The translations under genes were made by a program, and so were the position numbers. This document shows positions 7,619 through 17,071 of a stretch of 38,107 nucleotides of DNA, one piece after another. The notes below the pieces were generated by a model. The model was not told the origin of the DNA, searched no databases, and worked only from the letters and a program-made list of their open reading frames with translations. This stretch comes from Anaerovirgula multivorans (lineage in GTDB: Bacteria; Bacillota; Clostridia; Peptostreptococcales; Natronincolaceae), in the NCBI RefSeq assembly GCF_900188145.1, contig NZ_FZOJ01000038.1, forward strand, positions 1 through 38,107, read 5' to 3'. How positions within the stretch are numbered: position 1 is the first letter of the stretch; the number at the start of each line of letters is the position of its first letter.

Positions 7619-9286
7619 TCACTCTTCTGTAATTACCTCTTCTATTGCTGCTCCTGGTGGTACAATAGGAAATACATTATCATCCTCATCAATTATGCAA
7701 TTAATGACAACTGGTTTATTTGTTTCTAACGCTTTAGTGAAAGCTTCATGGAATTCTTCTTCATTGGTAACATGATATCCATCAGCTCCATAGGCTTCGG
7801 CTAGTTTTACAAAGTTTGTAGCCCTCTCCAATATAGTCGCAGAGTAACGTTTATCATAAAATAGTTTTTGCCATTGCCTTACCATGCCTAGAACACCATT
7901 ATTTAGAATCACTACAATAATTGGTACATTGTATTTTACAGCTGTCGCCAATTCATTACAATTCATTTGAAAGCTTCCATCTCCAGCAATATTAATAATT
8001 TGCTTTTCAGGTCGTGCCAGTTGAGCTCCTATACAGGCACCTAATCCATAACCCATTGTTCCTAAACCTCCAGAGGAGATAAAGGTCCTTGACTTTTGAA
8101 ATTTGTAGTACTGAGCAGCCCAAATCTGATTTTGCCCCACTTCAGTAGTAATAATTGCTTCACCTTTTGTCATTTCGTATATTTTTTCAACTATTTTTTG
8201 TGGCTTTAACGCCCCATTTTCTTTATATCCCAATGGATATTTCTTTTTCCAATCCTGAACTTCTTCCATCCACTCACTATATTCCTTAGGATTTAGTTTT
8301 TTATTCAATCTTTTTAGTACTTCTTTAACATCTCCAATAATGTGATAATGGGTTTTTATATTCTTATTAATTTCAGCAGGATCAATATCAATATGAAGAA
8401 TTTGTGCATGAGGAGCAAAGGCCTCCATTTTACTTACCACTCTGTCACTAAACCTAGCTCCTATAGCTATTAATAAATCACATTGGGTAGCAGCTAGATT
8501 GGAAGGTTTTGTTCCATGCATACCAATCATACCAGTAAAAAATTCATGAGTCCCTGGGAAACTTCCTAGTCCCATTAAACTGCTGCATACTGGTGCTTTT
8601 AGGGTTTCTGCAAAAGTTATCAATTCACCATTGGCATCAGCATGAATTGCACCTCCACCAACATAAATAAAAGGCTTATGGCTTCTTTCTAATAGATTAA
8701 GAGCATTAGAAATATCTTCTTCCGTTATATCTTCTGTTACCTTATTTATAATTTTTGGTTCTTCTCTAATATATTCTGTAACTTGAGCAGTAATATCCTT
8801 TGGAATATCCACCAATACAGGACCTGGCCTTCCCTCTTGAGCTATATAAAAAGCTCTTCTAATGGTGGCAGCCAATTCCTTTACATCCTTTACTATATAA
8901 TTATGTTTCGTAATGGGCATAGTAATCCCAGTGATATCCACCTCCTGGAAACTGTCTTTTCCCAACAAAGCCAAAGGTACATTTCCAGTAATGGCTACCA
9001 TTGGCACCGAATCCATATACGCTGTAGCAATACCTGTCACTAGGTTCGTTGCTCCTGGTCCGGAAGTAGCTAAACATACGCCTACCTTTCCTGTAGCCCT
9101 GGCATAGCCATCAGCAGCATGTGCGGCACCCTGTTCATGTGATGTCAATATATGACAGATTTCATTCTGATATTTATAAAGAGCATCATATATATGCAAT
9201 ACCTGTCCTCCAGGATAGCCAAAAATAATATCTACACCCTGTTCCTTTAAACATTCCATTAATATGTCTGCACCTGTTAGTTGCAT
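7619..9286 (-). CDS. ilvB: Acetolactate synthase, large (catalytic) subunit
   Basis: ThDP- and FAD-dependent enzyme that condenses two pyruvates to acetolactate, or pyruvate with 2-oxobutyrate to acetohydroxybutyrate, in valine, leucine and isoleucine synthesis. The 555-residue protein has the normal length. The catalytic Glu is E51 (SHEQGAAHAADGYAR), QEVD lies near 114, and the ThDP motif begins GDGSF at 435-439 and ends LNN at 461-463. The ATG follows GGAGGCGGAGG. It is the last gene of the operon, 40 bp after leuB, while its regulatory partner ilvN is the first gene some 7 kb upstream. This separation is unusual, since ilvB and ilvN are normally adjacent. Confidence 0.97.
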   Translation of the reverse strand: MQLTGADILMECLKEQGVDIIFGYPGGQVLHIYDALYKYQNEICHILTSHEQGAAHAADGYARATGKVGVCLATSGPGATNLVTGIATAYMDSVPMVAITGNVPLALLGKDSFQEVDITGITMPITKHNYIVKDVKELAATIRRAFYIAQEGRPGPVLVDIPKDITAQVTEYIREEPKIINKVTEDITEEDISNALNLLERSHKPFIYVGGGAIHADANGELITFAETLKAPVCSSLMGLGSFPGTHEFFTGMIGMHGTKPSNLAATQCDLLIAIGARFSDRVVSKMEAFAPHAQILHIDIDPAEINKNIKTHYHIIGDVKEVLKRLNKKLNPKEYSEWMEEVQDWKKKYPLGYKENGALKPQKIVEKIYEMTKGEAIITTEVGQNQIWAAQYYKFQKSRTFISSGGLGTMGYGLGACIGAQLARPEKQIINIAGDGSFQMNCNELATAVKYNVPIIVVILNNGVLGMVRQWQKLFYDKRYSATILERATNFVKLAEAYGADGYHVTNEEEFHEAFTKALETNKPVVINCIIDEDDNVFPIVPPGAAIEEVITEE

Positions 9287-9326
9287 TCGGCCTCCGCCTC
9301 CTTCTCCACAGCTTATCTACCTTAAC

Positions 9327-10409
9327 TTATAATGATTCCAATTCTGTCACAATCAATTTTCCCATTTCCTTGGTTCCTACAGGCTTCATGCCAGAGTTCA
9401 TAATGTCGCTCGTTCGGTAATCTTTTTCTAATACTCTGGTTACAGCATCTTCTATCGTCTTTGCCTCTTCCTCTAGGTTTAGGGATAACCGCAGCATCAT
9501 GGCCGAAGATAAGATCGTAGCTATAGGGTTTGCCATGTTTCTACCAGCAATATCTGGAGCTGAACCATGGATCGGCTCATACATCCCCATACTTCCTTCT
9601 CCTAAGCTGGCAGAGGGAAGCATTCCTATAGAACCTGTAATCATACTGGCTTCATCTGATAGTATATCTCCAAACATATTAGTGGTTACAATAACATCAA
9701 ATTGCTGAGGGTTTCTTATGAGCTGCATTGCAGCATTGTCCACATACATATGCTCTAATACAACATCTGGATAATCCTTTGCAACTTTTTCTACTACAGA
9801 TCGCCATAATCTAGAGCTTTCTAAAACGTTAGCTTTATCTATATTGGTCACTTTTTTGCTTCTTTTTCTAGCTATTTGAAAGGCGGTTTTAGCAATTCTT
9901 TCTACTTCGCCTACACTATAGGCCTCTGTGTCATAGGCTGCTTCCCCCATTTTTCCTTTGACACTACGTCCCCTTTCGCCAAAGTAGATGCCTCCAATTA
10001 GCTCACGAACTACACATATATCAATACCTTCTCCAACAATATCACTTCTTAAGGGTGAAGCTTCTTTTAAAGCTCTGTGCAATACTGCTGGTCTAATATT
10101 TGCATATAATCCTAAGGCACTTCTTAACCCTAGCAAAGCTTTCTCCGGCCTTTTTTCTCCTGAAAGTCCATCCCATTTTGGTCCCCCTACTGCCCCTAAC
10201 AGAACAGCATCACTACTTTTACAAAGTTCTATTGTTTCTTTAGGAAGAGGTTCCCCTGTTTTGTCAATTGCAATTCCTCCCGCCAATACTTCTTGAAAAT
10301 TAAATTCATGGTTATAAATTTCCCCGATTTTTTTTAGTACTAAAAGGCTTTCTTCTATCACCTCTGGGCCAATTCCGTCTCCTGGTATGACTGCTACATT
10401 ATATCTCAT
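9327..10409 (-). CDS. leuB: 3-isopropylmalate dehydrogenase
   Basis: NAD-dependent oxidative decarboxylation of 3-isopropylmalate in leucine synthesis; in a citramalate pathway the same enzyme also handles 3-methylmalate. The 360-residue protein has GDGIGPEV (10-17), the substrate loop RSALGLYANIRP, the catalytic region RELIGGIYFG, and the GDILSDEASM / LGEGSMGMYEPIHGSAPDIAG blocks typical of the beta-decarboxylating dehydrogenase family. Length is normal. Start ATG with GGAGGAATAAAT. It begins 2 bp after the leuD stop codon, so translational coupling is likely. Confidence 0.97.
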   Translation of the reverse strand: MRYNVAVIPGDGIGPEVIEESLLVLKKIGEIYNHEFNFQEVLAGGIAIDKTGEPLPKETIELCKSSDAVLLGAVGGPKWDGLSGEKRPEKALLGLRSALGLYANIRPAVLHRALKEASPLRSDIVGEGIDICVVRELIGGIYFGERGRSVKGKMGEAAYDTEAYSVGEVERIAKTAFQIARKRSKKVTNIDKANVLESSRLWRSVVEKVAKDYPDVVLEHMYVDNAAMQLIRNPQQFDVIVTTNMFGDILSDEASMITGSIGMLPSASLGEGSMGMYEPIHGSAPDIAGRNMANPIATILSSAMMLRLSLNLEEEAKTIEDAVTRVLEKDYRTSDIMNSGMKPVGTKEMGKLIVTELESL

Positions 10410-10411
10410 AT

Positions 10412-10924
10412 TTATTCCTCCATATCTCCTGATTCCTTCAAATTCTTCTTAATATATTGAATTAGTCCATCCTCAGCTATAATTTTTCGCATAAATGCTG
10501 GAAATCCTTCAGCTTGATAGGATTGATTCTTGGTATGATTATAGATAACTCCAGTCTCAAAGTTAACTTCAACCTGATCTCCCTTAGAAATGTTTTTTAC
10601 TGCCTCTTCACATTCTAAAATAGGTAGTCCTGTATTAATGGCATTTCTATAAAATATCCTAGCGAAGGTACTGGCAATAACACAGGATACACCAGTAGCT
10701 TTAATTGCAATAGGTGCATGCTCTCTTGAAGAACCGCAGCCAAAGTTTTTATCTGCAACAATAATATCTCCATGCTTCACATTATTACAGAATTCCTTAT
10801 CTATATCCTCCATACAATGCTTTGCTAACTCAGATGGATCAGAGGTATTTAAATATCTTGCCGGTATGATCACATCTGTATCCACGTTGTTCCCATATTT
10901 AAAAACTGTGCCCATAGCCTTCAT
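10412..10924 (-). CDS. leuD: 3-isopropylmalate dehydratase, small subunit
   Basis: Small (swivel) subunit of isopropylmalate isomerase, which also isomerises citramalate to methylmalate in organisms with CimA. The 170-residue protein has the short bacterial/archaeal-type length rather than the roughly 200 residues of enterobacterial LeuD. Landmarks are NVDTDVIIPARYLN (13-26) and the substrate-binding block GCGSSREHAP at 62-71. It lies 1 bp downstream of leuC and 2 bp upstream of leuB, so the three genes form a tightly packed translational unit. Confidence 0.96.
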   Translation of the reverse strand: MKAMGTVFKYGNNVDTDVIIPARYLNTSDPSELAKHCMEDIDKEFCNNVKHGDIIVADKNFGCGSSREHAPIAIKATGVSCVIASTFARIFYRNAINTGLPILECEEAVKNISKGDQVEVNFETGVIYNHTKNQSYQAEGFPAFMRKIIAEDGLIQYIKKNLKESGDMEE

Positions 10925-10925
10925 A

Positions 10926-12203
10926 TTATCTTACCTCCTCATTTACTACATCTTCTGGATTCGTAATTTTCCCTGTCAAAGCTGAGGCAGCTGCCACAGC
11001 TGGGCTTGCTAAATACACTTCAGACTCAGGGTGACCCATTCTTCCAACAAAGTTACGATTTGTAGTAGCTATAGCTCTTTCACCCTTTGCTAAAATTCCC
11101 ATATGACCCCCTAAGCATGGTCCACAGGTTGGCGTACTCACCACTACTCCAGCCTTAATAAAAATCTCAATTAACCCTTCCTGCAATGCTTGTAGATATA
11201 CCTTCTGGGTAACTGGAAATACAATTACACGAATTCCCTTAGCTACCTTTTTATCCTTTAATATTCCTGCAGCTACCCGCAAATCTTCTATTCTTCCATT
11301 TGTGCAGGAACCGATTACTACTTGATCTATTTTTACTTCCCCTACGTCATCAATACTGCGGGTATTGTCTGGCAGATGAGGGAATGCAACTGTTGGTTTA
11401 AGTATTGATAAATCTATTTCGTATACTTCGTCATATTCTGCGTCATCATCAGCTGTAAATACAGCATATGACTTTGTAGAGTGTTTCTTTGCATAATCTA
11501 ATGTTTTATCATCTACAAGAAATATTCCATTTTTCCCCCCTGCTTCAATCGCCATATTTGCCATAGCAAATCGATCATCCATGGATAGGTTTTTTATTCC
11601 CTCTCCCACAAATTCCATTGATTTATATAGAGCTCCGTCCACTCCAATCATTCCAATGATATGCAGTATAACATCTTTTCCACTTACCCACTTTGATGGC
11701 TTTCCCTTTAATACAAATTTTATAGCAGAAGGTACTTTAAACCAACACTTACCGGTTGCCATTCCAGCTGCCATATCGGTACTGCCAATACCCGTAGAAA
11801 AGGCACCTAATGCCCCATAGGTACAGGTATGAGAGTCTGCTCCAATAACTACGTCTCCTGGGACAACCAACCCTTTTTCTGGAATAAGTCCGTGCTCTAT
11901 TCCCATTTCACCAACTTCAAAATAATTTTCAATTTCCTTTTCATAGGAAAACTCTCGGATCATTTTACATTGTTCTGCAGTTTTTATGTCTTTATTAGGT
12001 GTAAAGTGATCTGGAACGATTGCTACTTTTTTCTTATCAAATACATCCTTCATACCAATTTTATTAAACTCCTTAATAGCAACTGGTGTTGTGATGTCAT
12101 TACCCAAGACCAAATCTAAGTCAGCTTGTATTAATTGGCCTGCCTTTACTTCCTTTAATCCTGCATGGGCTGCTAATATTTTCTGCGTCATTGTCATTCC
12201 CAT
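10926..12203 (-). CDS. leuC: 3-isopropylmalate dehydratase, large subunit
   Basis: Catalytic [4Fe-4S] subunit of isopropylmalate isomerase. The 425-residue protein is of the shorter LeuC class, matching the short LeuD beside it. The cluster ligands are C300 (GSCTNGR), C360 and C363 (PTCGPCLGG). The active-site stretch GADSHTCTYGALGAF begins at 121. The ATG follows GGAGAGTGAAAAATT. With a cimA gene directly upstream, this enzyme pair probably serves both leucine synthesis (isopropylmalate) and isoleucine synthesis (citramalate). A second isomerase elsewhere in the genome cannot be excluded. Confidence 0.97.
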   Translation of the reverse strand: MGMTMTQKILAAHAGLKEVKAGQLIQADLDLVLGNDITTPVAIKEFNKIGMKDVFDKKKVAIVPDHFTPNKDIKTAEQCKMIREFSYEKEIENYFEVGEMGIEHGLIPEKGLVVPGDVVIGADSHTCTYGALGAFSTGIGSTDMAAGMATGKCWFKVPSAIKFVLKGKPSKWVSGKDVILHIIGMIGVDGALYKSMEFVGEGIKNLSMDDRFAMANMAIEAGGKNGIFLVDDKTLDYAKKHSTKSYAVFTADDDAEYDEVYEIDLSILKPTVAFPHLPDNTRSIDDVGEVKIDQVVIGSCTNGRIEDLRVAAGILKDKKVAKGIRVIVFPVTQKVYLQALQEGLIEIFIKAGVVVSTPTCGPCLGGHMGILAKGERAIATTNRNFVGRMGHPESEVYLASPAVAAASALTGKITNPEDVVNEEVR

Positions 12204-12225
12204 AATTTTTCACTCTCCTGTCAAA

Positions 12226-13815
12226 TTAAATATAAGCTCTCACTTTTTCTTCAATATCTTTAATCAATTTATATTCTATAGAATCTACTAGTGCTACCCA
12301 GCTAGCTTCAATGATATCTGTTGACACCCCCACTGTTGTCCAAAGGTTTTGTCCATCGGTAGATTCGATTAAGACCCGAACCTTTGCAGCAGTAGCCGTT
12401 GCAGTATCCAGTACCCTTACTTTATAATCCCTTAAATGAACTTCCTGCAGTTGTGGATAAAAGGTCCCTAGTGCTTTTCTTAGGGCTTTATCTAATGCAT
12501 TTACTGGCCCAGCACCTTCAGCTACTGTCATTTCGTCTGTACCATCTACATTTATTTTAACCATCGCTGATGCAGTATTTTCTCCGATCCCATGGTTTTC
12601 TTCAATGATTTTATAATACTTTAACTCAAAGAAGGGTTTATATTTTCCTAGATGCTTTCTTATAACTAATTCAAAGGTGCTTTCAGCTCCTTCAAATTGG
12701 TATCCCTCATGCTCCAATTCCTTTAACCTATCGATTAGCTTCTGCGTTTCGGGCGAATTTTTATTGATACTAGGATTGATTTTTTGTATTTTTGTGAGTA
12801 CAGTGGATTTTCCAGAAACTTCCGACATTAACACTCGCCTTTTATTTCCAACTTTTCTAGGGTCTATATGTTCAAAGGATCGAGGAGTTTTGCTAACACC
12901 GTCTATATGCATTCCTCCCTTATGAGCAAAGGCACTATTTCCTATATACGGCTCTCTTTCATTCATAGCAATATTAGCAACTTCTGCCACTAATCTTGCA
13001 GTTGAAGTAAGGTTTACCATTTCTTCCTTCAAAATACATTGCTTTCCTCGCTTTAGCTGTAGGTTGGCTATTACCGTGCTAAGGTTTACGTTTCCACATC
13101 GTTCTCCAAAGCCTATATAAGTCCCTTGTACTTGCGTGGCTCCAGCCTCTACTGCCATAATGGTATTTGCCACCGCCATACCCCCATCATTGTGGCAATG
13201 GATTCCAACCTTCGTAGAAAGCTTTTCTACTACCTCCTTTGTGATACTATATATCTCATCTGGAAAGGCGCCTCCGTTGGTTTCACAAAGTACTAGCCAA
13301 TCAACTCCTCCATCCTTTGCTGCATTTAGTGTTGCCAGAGCATACTCTGGATTCGACTTATATCCGTCAAAAAAATGTTCGGCATCGAAGATCACTTCCT
13401 TACCTTTACTTTTGAAAAAAGCGATCGTATCTTTAATCATTAGCAAGTTTTCCTTAAGTGTGGTCTTTATAATATCAGTTACATGAAAATCCCAGCTTTT
13501 ACCAAATATAGCAACCACAGGAGTAACTGCTTGCAATAAGGATTGAACATTGCCATCTTCCTCTACTAGAGTATTCGCCCTTCTAGTACTACCAAAGGCA
13601 GTTAGCTTTGTATGTTTCAATTTTTCTCTTTTCATGCGGGTAAAAAATTCTAAGTCCTTAGGATTTGAACCTGGATTGCCAGCTTCAACATAGCTGACAC
13701 CCAAATTGTCCAAAGCTCTAACTATTTTTATCTTATCTTCTACCGAAAAAGATATGCCCTCTGCTTGAGCTCCATCCCTTAAGGTAGAATCAAAAACTGC
13801 TATCTTCTCGCCCAT
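12226..13815 (-). CDS. cimA: (R)-citramalate synthase
   Basis: Condenses acetyl-CoA with pyruvate to citramalate, the first step of the threonine-independent route to 2-oxobutyrate and isoleucine. The protein has the LeuA-like TIM barrel with FDSTLRDGAQAEG near the N-terminus, HCHNDGGMAVAN in the middle and a C-terminal LeuA-type allosteric domain. The NPGSNPKD, IFGKSWDFHV and CETNGGAFPDEI blocks separate CimA-type enzymes from LeuA. I choose the ATG at 13815 (529 residues) because GGAG sits 8 bp upstream; the longest frame starts with GTG at 13824, but its GAGGA would directly abut the start. It begins 5 bp after the leuA stop codon. Confidence 0.93.
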   Translation of the reverse strand: MGEKIAVFDSTLRDGAQAEGISFSVEDKIKIVRALDNLGVSYVEAGNPGSNPKDLEFFTRMKREKLKHTKLTAFGSTRRANTLVEEDGNVQSLLQAVTPVVAIFGKSWDFHVTDIIKTTLKENLLMIKDTIAFFKSKGKEVIFDAEHFFDGYKSNPEYALATLNAAKDGGVDWLVLCETNGGAFPDEIYSITKEVVEKLSTKVGIHCHNDGGMAVANTIMAVEAGATQVQGTYIGFGERCGNVNLSTVIANLQLKRGKQCILKEEMVNLTSTARLVAEVANIAMNEREPYIGNSAFAHKGGMHIDGVSKTPRSFEHIDPRKVGNKRRVLMSEVSGKSTVLTKIQKINPSINKNSPETQKLIDRLKELEHEGYQFEGAESTFELVIRKHLGKYKPFFELKYYKIIEENHGIGENTASAMVKINVDGTDEMTVAEGAGPVNALDKALRKALGTFYPQLQEVHLRDYKVRVLDTATATAAKVRVLIESTDGQNLWTTVGVSTDIIEASWVALVDSIEYKLIKDIEEKVRAYI

Positions 13816-13820
13816 TTTTT

Positions 13821-15350
13821 TCACTCCTCATGCCATTCTAACTCATTTAACATTTTATTTATGGCGTTAATATATGCCTTAATACTGGCCTCTACTACAT
13901 CTGTGCTAACCCCTCTACCGTTATATATATCATTTCCTAATTTGATTTTTACAAGGGCTTCTCCTTGAGCATCTTCTCCCTCTGTGACGGATTGCAAAGC
14001 ATAATCTTCCAAGGTAAACCCATTACCAACAATTTTATCAATTGCTTTAAATACAGCATCTACTGGTCCATGGCCTGTTGCCACTTCCTCTATTTCTTCG
14101 TTCTCCTTCAATAACCTCACAATTCCTGTTGGCGTAATCGTGTTACCACTGTTAATAACAAATTGATTTAGTTTATAGAACTCTTTTGTCATTACGGCTT
14201 TATCTAACACCAGTGCCTCTATATCTTTATCATAAATAACTTTCTTTTTATCAGCCAATACTTTGAACTCTTGAAATGCTTTGTTTAATTCCTCTTTTGA
14301 CAAATGGTAACCCAGTGAAATTAACCGTTCTTCAAAAGCATGCCTTCCTGAGTGTTTACCTAAGACCAACTTATTATTTGTGAGTCCTACAGACTCAGGG
14401 GTCATAATTTCATAGGTGCTTTGGTGTGCCAACATTCCATGTTGATGAATCCCTGACTCATGGGCAAATGCATTGTCTCCTACAATTGCTTTATTGTGCT
14501 GTATTTTCATCCCGGTTAATTTACTAACCAAACGACTTGAGGGGTAAAGCTCAGTAGTTTCGATATTCGTAAACATACCATATTCATCTTTTCGAGTGTT
14601 TAAAGCCATAACGATCTCTTCTAACGCGGCATTTCCAGCTCTTTCCCCTATTCCATTGATCGTGCATTCCAATTGAGTTGCCCCAGCTTTAGCGGCAGCT
14701 AGTGTATTGGCTACTCCTAACCCTAAATCGTTATGACAATGAACAGAGATTTCAGCCTTGTCTATATTAGGCACATTGTTTTTAATGTTATGAATTAGTT
14801 TAAAAAATTCATCCGGAGTGGTATATCCAACGGTATCAGGGATGTTGATTACCGTTGCCCCTACCTTAATAACTGCTTCAAAAATCTGATATAAAAACTC
14901 TATTTCGCTTCTAGAAGCATCCTCTGCAGAGAATTCCACATCACCACAATACTTTTTAGCATATTTCACCATCTCCACAGCTCTTTGCAGAACCTCTTCT
15001 TTACTTGCCTTTAACTTATACTTCATATGAATATCTGAAGTAGCTATGAAGGTATGTATCCTAGGCGCTTCCGCATACTTCACTGCTTCATAGGCTCTAT
15101 CTATATCTTCTGGTAGTGCCCTTGCTAAACTAGCTATCCTACAGTTTTTAACATTTTGGGCTACTGTCTTGACTGATACAAAATCTCCTGGTGATGCAAT
15201 AGCAAAACCTGCTTCAATTACATCTACCCTTAATCTTTCCAGCTGCTTTGCCAGTTCTATTTTTTCCTGCAGGTTCATACTGCAGCCGGGGGACTGTTCT
15301 CCATCTCTTAAGGTTGTATCAAATATTTTTATATGTTTTGCCATTTGCAT
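13821..15350 (-). CDS. leuA: 2-isopropylmalate synthase
   Basis: Committed step of leucine synthesis: acetyl-CoA plus 2-oxoisovalerate gives 2-isopropylmalate. The 509-residue protein has the catalytic FDTTLRDGEQSPG near the N-terminus, the metal-binding HCHNDLGLGVAN, ECTINGIGERAGNAALEE and NAFAHESGIHQHG, then the C-terminal regulatory domain with GRGVSTDVVEASIKAY. In the family this domain binds leucine for feedback inhibition. It is next to cimA, its paralogue, in the same operon; both are intact, so this looks like functional specialisation rather than a decaying duplicate. Two in-frame ATGs (15350 and 15344) are both plausible starts behind GGATGGTGAA. Confidence 0.96.
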   Translation of the reverse strand: MQMAKHIKIFDTTLRDGEQSPGCSMNLQEKIELAKQLERLRVDVIEAGFAIASPGDFVSVKTVAQNVKNCRIASLARALPEDIDRAYEAVKYAEAPRIHTFIATSDIHMKYKLKASKEEVLQRAVEMVKYAKKYCGDVEFSAEDASRSEIEFLYQIFEAVIKVGATVINIPDTVGYTTPDEFFKLIHNIKNNVPNIDKAEISVHCHNDLGLGVANTLAAAKAGATQLECTINGIGERAGNAALEEIVMALNTRKDEYGMFTNIETTELYPSSRLVSKLTGMKIQHNKAIVGDNAFAHESGIHQHGMLAHQSTYEIMTPESVGLTNNKLVLGKHSGRHAFEERLISLGYHLSKEELNKAFQEFKVLADKKKVIYDKDIEALVLDKAVMTKEFYKLNQFVINSGNTITPTGIVRLLKENEEIEEVATGHGPVDAVFKAIDKIVGNGFTLEDYALQSVTEGEDAQGEALVKIKLGNDIYNGRGVSTDVVEASIKAYINAINKMLNELEWHEE

Positions 15351-15370
15351 TTCACCATCCTAATTTGTAT

Positions 15371-16363
15371 TTATTTTTTTAACCAACTCATCATTTTTCT
15401 TAACTCTTTTCCAACTACTTCAATTTTATTGTTCTGCTCTAACCTTCTCTTTGCATTGAAGGATGGTCTATTTGCTTGATTTTCTATGATCCAATTTTTC
15501 GCGAATGTACCATCTTGAACTTCTCCTAATATCTTTTTCATTTCTTTTCTTGTATCATCAGTAACAATACGCTTTCCAGCTACATAATCACCATACTCTG
15601 CTGTATCACTTACAGAGTATCTCATATAGCTTAATCCACCCTGATTAATCATATCTACAATTAATTTCATTTCGTGTAGACACTCAAAATATGCTACTTC
15701 TGGTTGATATCCAGCTTCTACTAACGTATCAAAGCCTGCCTTAATTAGCTCTGTTACACCTCCACACAATACTGCCTGCTCTCCAAATAAATCTGTTTCT
15801 GTTTCTTCTGTAAATGTGGTTTCAATAACACCAGCCCTAGCTCCACCTAAGCCTGCTGCATAGGCCAATGCCATTTCTTTTGTATCGCCAGAAACATCTT
15901 GATATACAGCCACTAAACAAGGAACGCCTTTTCCCTCCTGATATTGACTCCTTACGGTGTGTCCAGGTCCCTTTGGCGCAACCATGAATACATTAACATC
16001 CTCTGGTGGTACAATCTGCCCAAAGTGAATATTGAAGCCATGAGCAAAAGCTAAGTACTTTCCAGCTGTTAAGTTTGGCTCTACACTTTCTTTATATAAT
16101 CTTGCTTGCTTTTCATCATTGATCAATATCATAATAACATCAGCTTTCGCTGCTGCTTCAGCTGCTACAGCAACCTTTAATCCAGCCTCTTCAGCTAATT
16201 TCCAAGATTTACTACCCTCATATAATCCTACAACTACATCTACTCCAGACTCATGTAAGTTTAATGCATGGGCATGCCCTTGACTTCCATAGCCTATTAC
16301 TGCTACTGTTTTCCCCTTTAATAGTCCCAAGTTACAGTCATTTTCATAATACATCTTTGCCAT
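15371..16363 (-). CDS. ilvC: Ketol-acid reductoisomerase (class I)
   Basis: Mg-dependent isomerisation and NAD(P)H reduction of acetolactate or acetohydroxybutyrate. The 330-residue length is class I. The dinucleotide fold starts GYGSQGHAHALNL (24-36). In the beta2-alphaB loop the sequence is GLYEGSKSW, with Y48 where most NADPH-dependent class I enzymes have Arg contacting the 2'-phosphate. The C-terminal knotted domain shows FGEQAVLCGG, GYQPEVAYFECLHEMKLIVD and the SDTAEYGDY block. The ATG follows GAGGAATTATCA, 29 bp after ilvN. Confidence 0.97.
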   Translation of the reverse strand: MAKMYYENDCNLGLLKGKTVAVIGYGSQGHAHALNLHESGVDVVVGLYEGSKSWKLAEEAGLKVAVAAEAAAKADVIMILINDEKQARLYKESVEPNLTAGKYLAFAHGFNIHFGQIVPPEDVNVFMVAPKGPGHTVRSQYQEGKGVPCLVAVYQDVSGDTKEMALAYAAGLGGARAGVIETTFTEETETDLFGEQAVLCGGVTELIKAGFDTLVEAGYQPEVAYFECLHEMKLIVDMINQGGLSYMRYSVSDTAEYGDYVAGKRIVTDDTRKEMKKILGEVQDGTFAKNWIIENQANRPSFNAKRRLEQNNKIEVVGKELRKMMSWLKK

Positions 16364-16392
16364 TGATAATTCCTCCTCAAAATATAATTATA

Positions 16393-16875
16393 TTAATTAC
16401 TCCATCGTCCTAAGGCAGTAAGCCCAGTACGGACAATTTCTTTAATACCATAACTCTTCATCATGTCAATGAAAGCTAGAACCTTATCACGATCTCCTGT
16501 CATCTCCACTGTTAGATGCTCATTAGCAACATCAATTACCTTCCCTCTAAAAATGTCAACTACCTCTAATATAGAAGCTCTAGTCGCTTCATCCGCTTTG
16601 ATTTTTACTAACGCCAATTCTCTATAAACCGCCTCTTGCGGTTTAAGTTCTGTTATGTCTACTACATCGATTAATTTGTTCAACTGCTTTTTTATTTGTT
16701 CTAAAACCTGATTATCCCCTTGTAATACGATAGTCATCCTGGTCAATCCTTCATCCTCTGTCCCTCCTGCAGAAAAGCTGTCAATGTTGTATCCTCTTCT
16801 ACTAAACAATCCTGCTACACGACTTAATACTCCTGGTTGATTTTCAACCAATATAGAAAGTACATATTTATCCAT
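16393..16875 (-). CDS. ilvN: Acetolactate synthase, small (regulatory) subunit
   Basis: Regulatory subunit that activates IlvB and confers valine feedback. The 160-residue protein has an N-terminal ACT domain (VLSILVENQPGVLSRVAGLF followed by SRRGYNIDSFSAG) and the C-terminal domain with RELALVKI and VEMTGDRDKV. It is the first gene of the operon, directly behind the T-box leader, and is separated from its catalytic partner ilvB by six genes. The ATG follows GGAGGTGTAAGT. Family ilvN/ilvH symbols are used interchangeably. Confidence 0.95.
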   Translation of the reverse strand: MDKYVLSILVENQPGVLSRVAGLFSRRGYNIDSFSAGGTEDEGLTRMTIVLQGDNQVLEQIKKQLNKLIDVVDITELKPQEAVYRELALVKIKADEATRASILEVVDIFRGKVIDVANEHLTVEMTGDRDKVLAFIDMMKSYGIKEIVRTGLTALGRWSN

Positions 16876-17021
16876 ACTTACACCTCCACATATTTAACTT
16901 AAAATTAAATATTATAATATTTTAGAACATTTGGAAACTAAAATCAATAGTTTTTTAATAAATAATTAAATTCAGTCCGATTATTTTAATCATAATGAAA
17001 TTATTGTAAGTGATATAAATA

Positions 17022-17071
17022 AAAAACCCCGCCCCTGCATAATATATAAATATACTATACAGGGGCGAGGA
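17022..17071 (-). terminator. T-box attenuator terminator of the ilv-leu operon
   Basis: On the minus strand CTCGCCCCTGTAT pairs with GCAGGGGCGGGG across an AT-rich loop and is followed by TTTTTT. It lies between the T-box core and ilvN. Confidence 0.88.

Noticed and set aside
11829..12119. Plus-strand 96-codon ORF inside leuC
   Set aside because: Fully antisense to a conserved part of leuC, with no ribosome-binding site.
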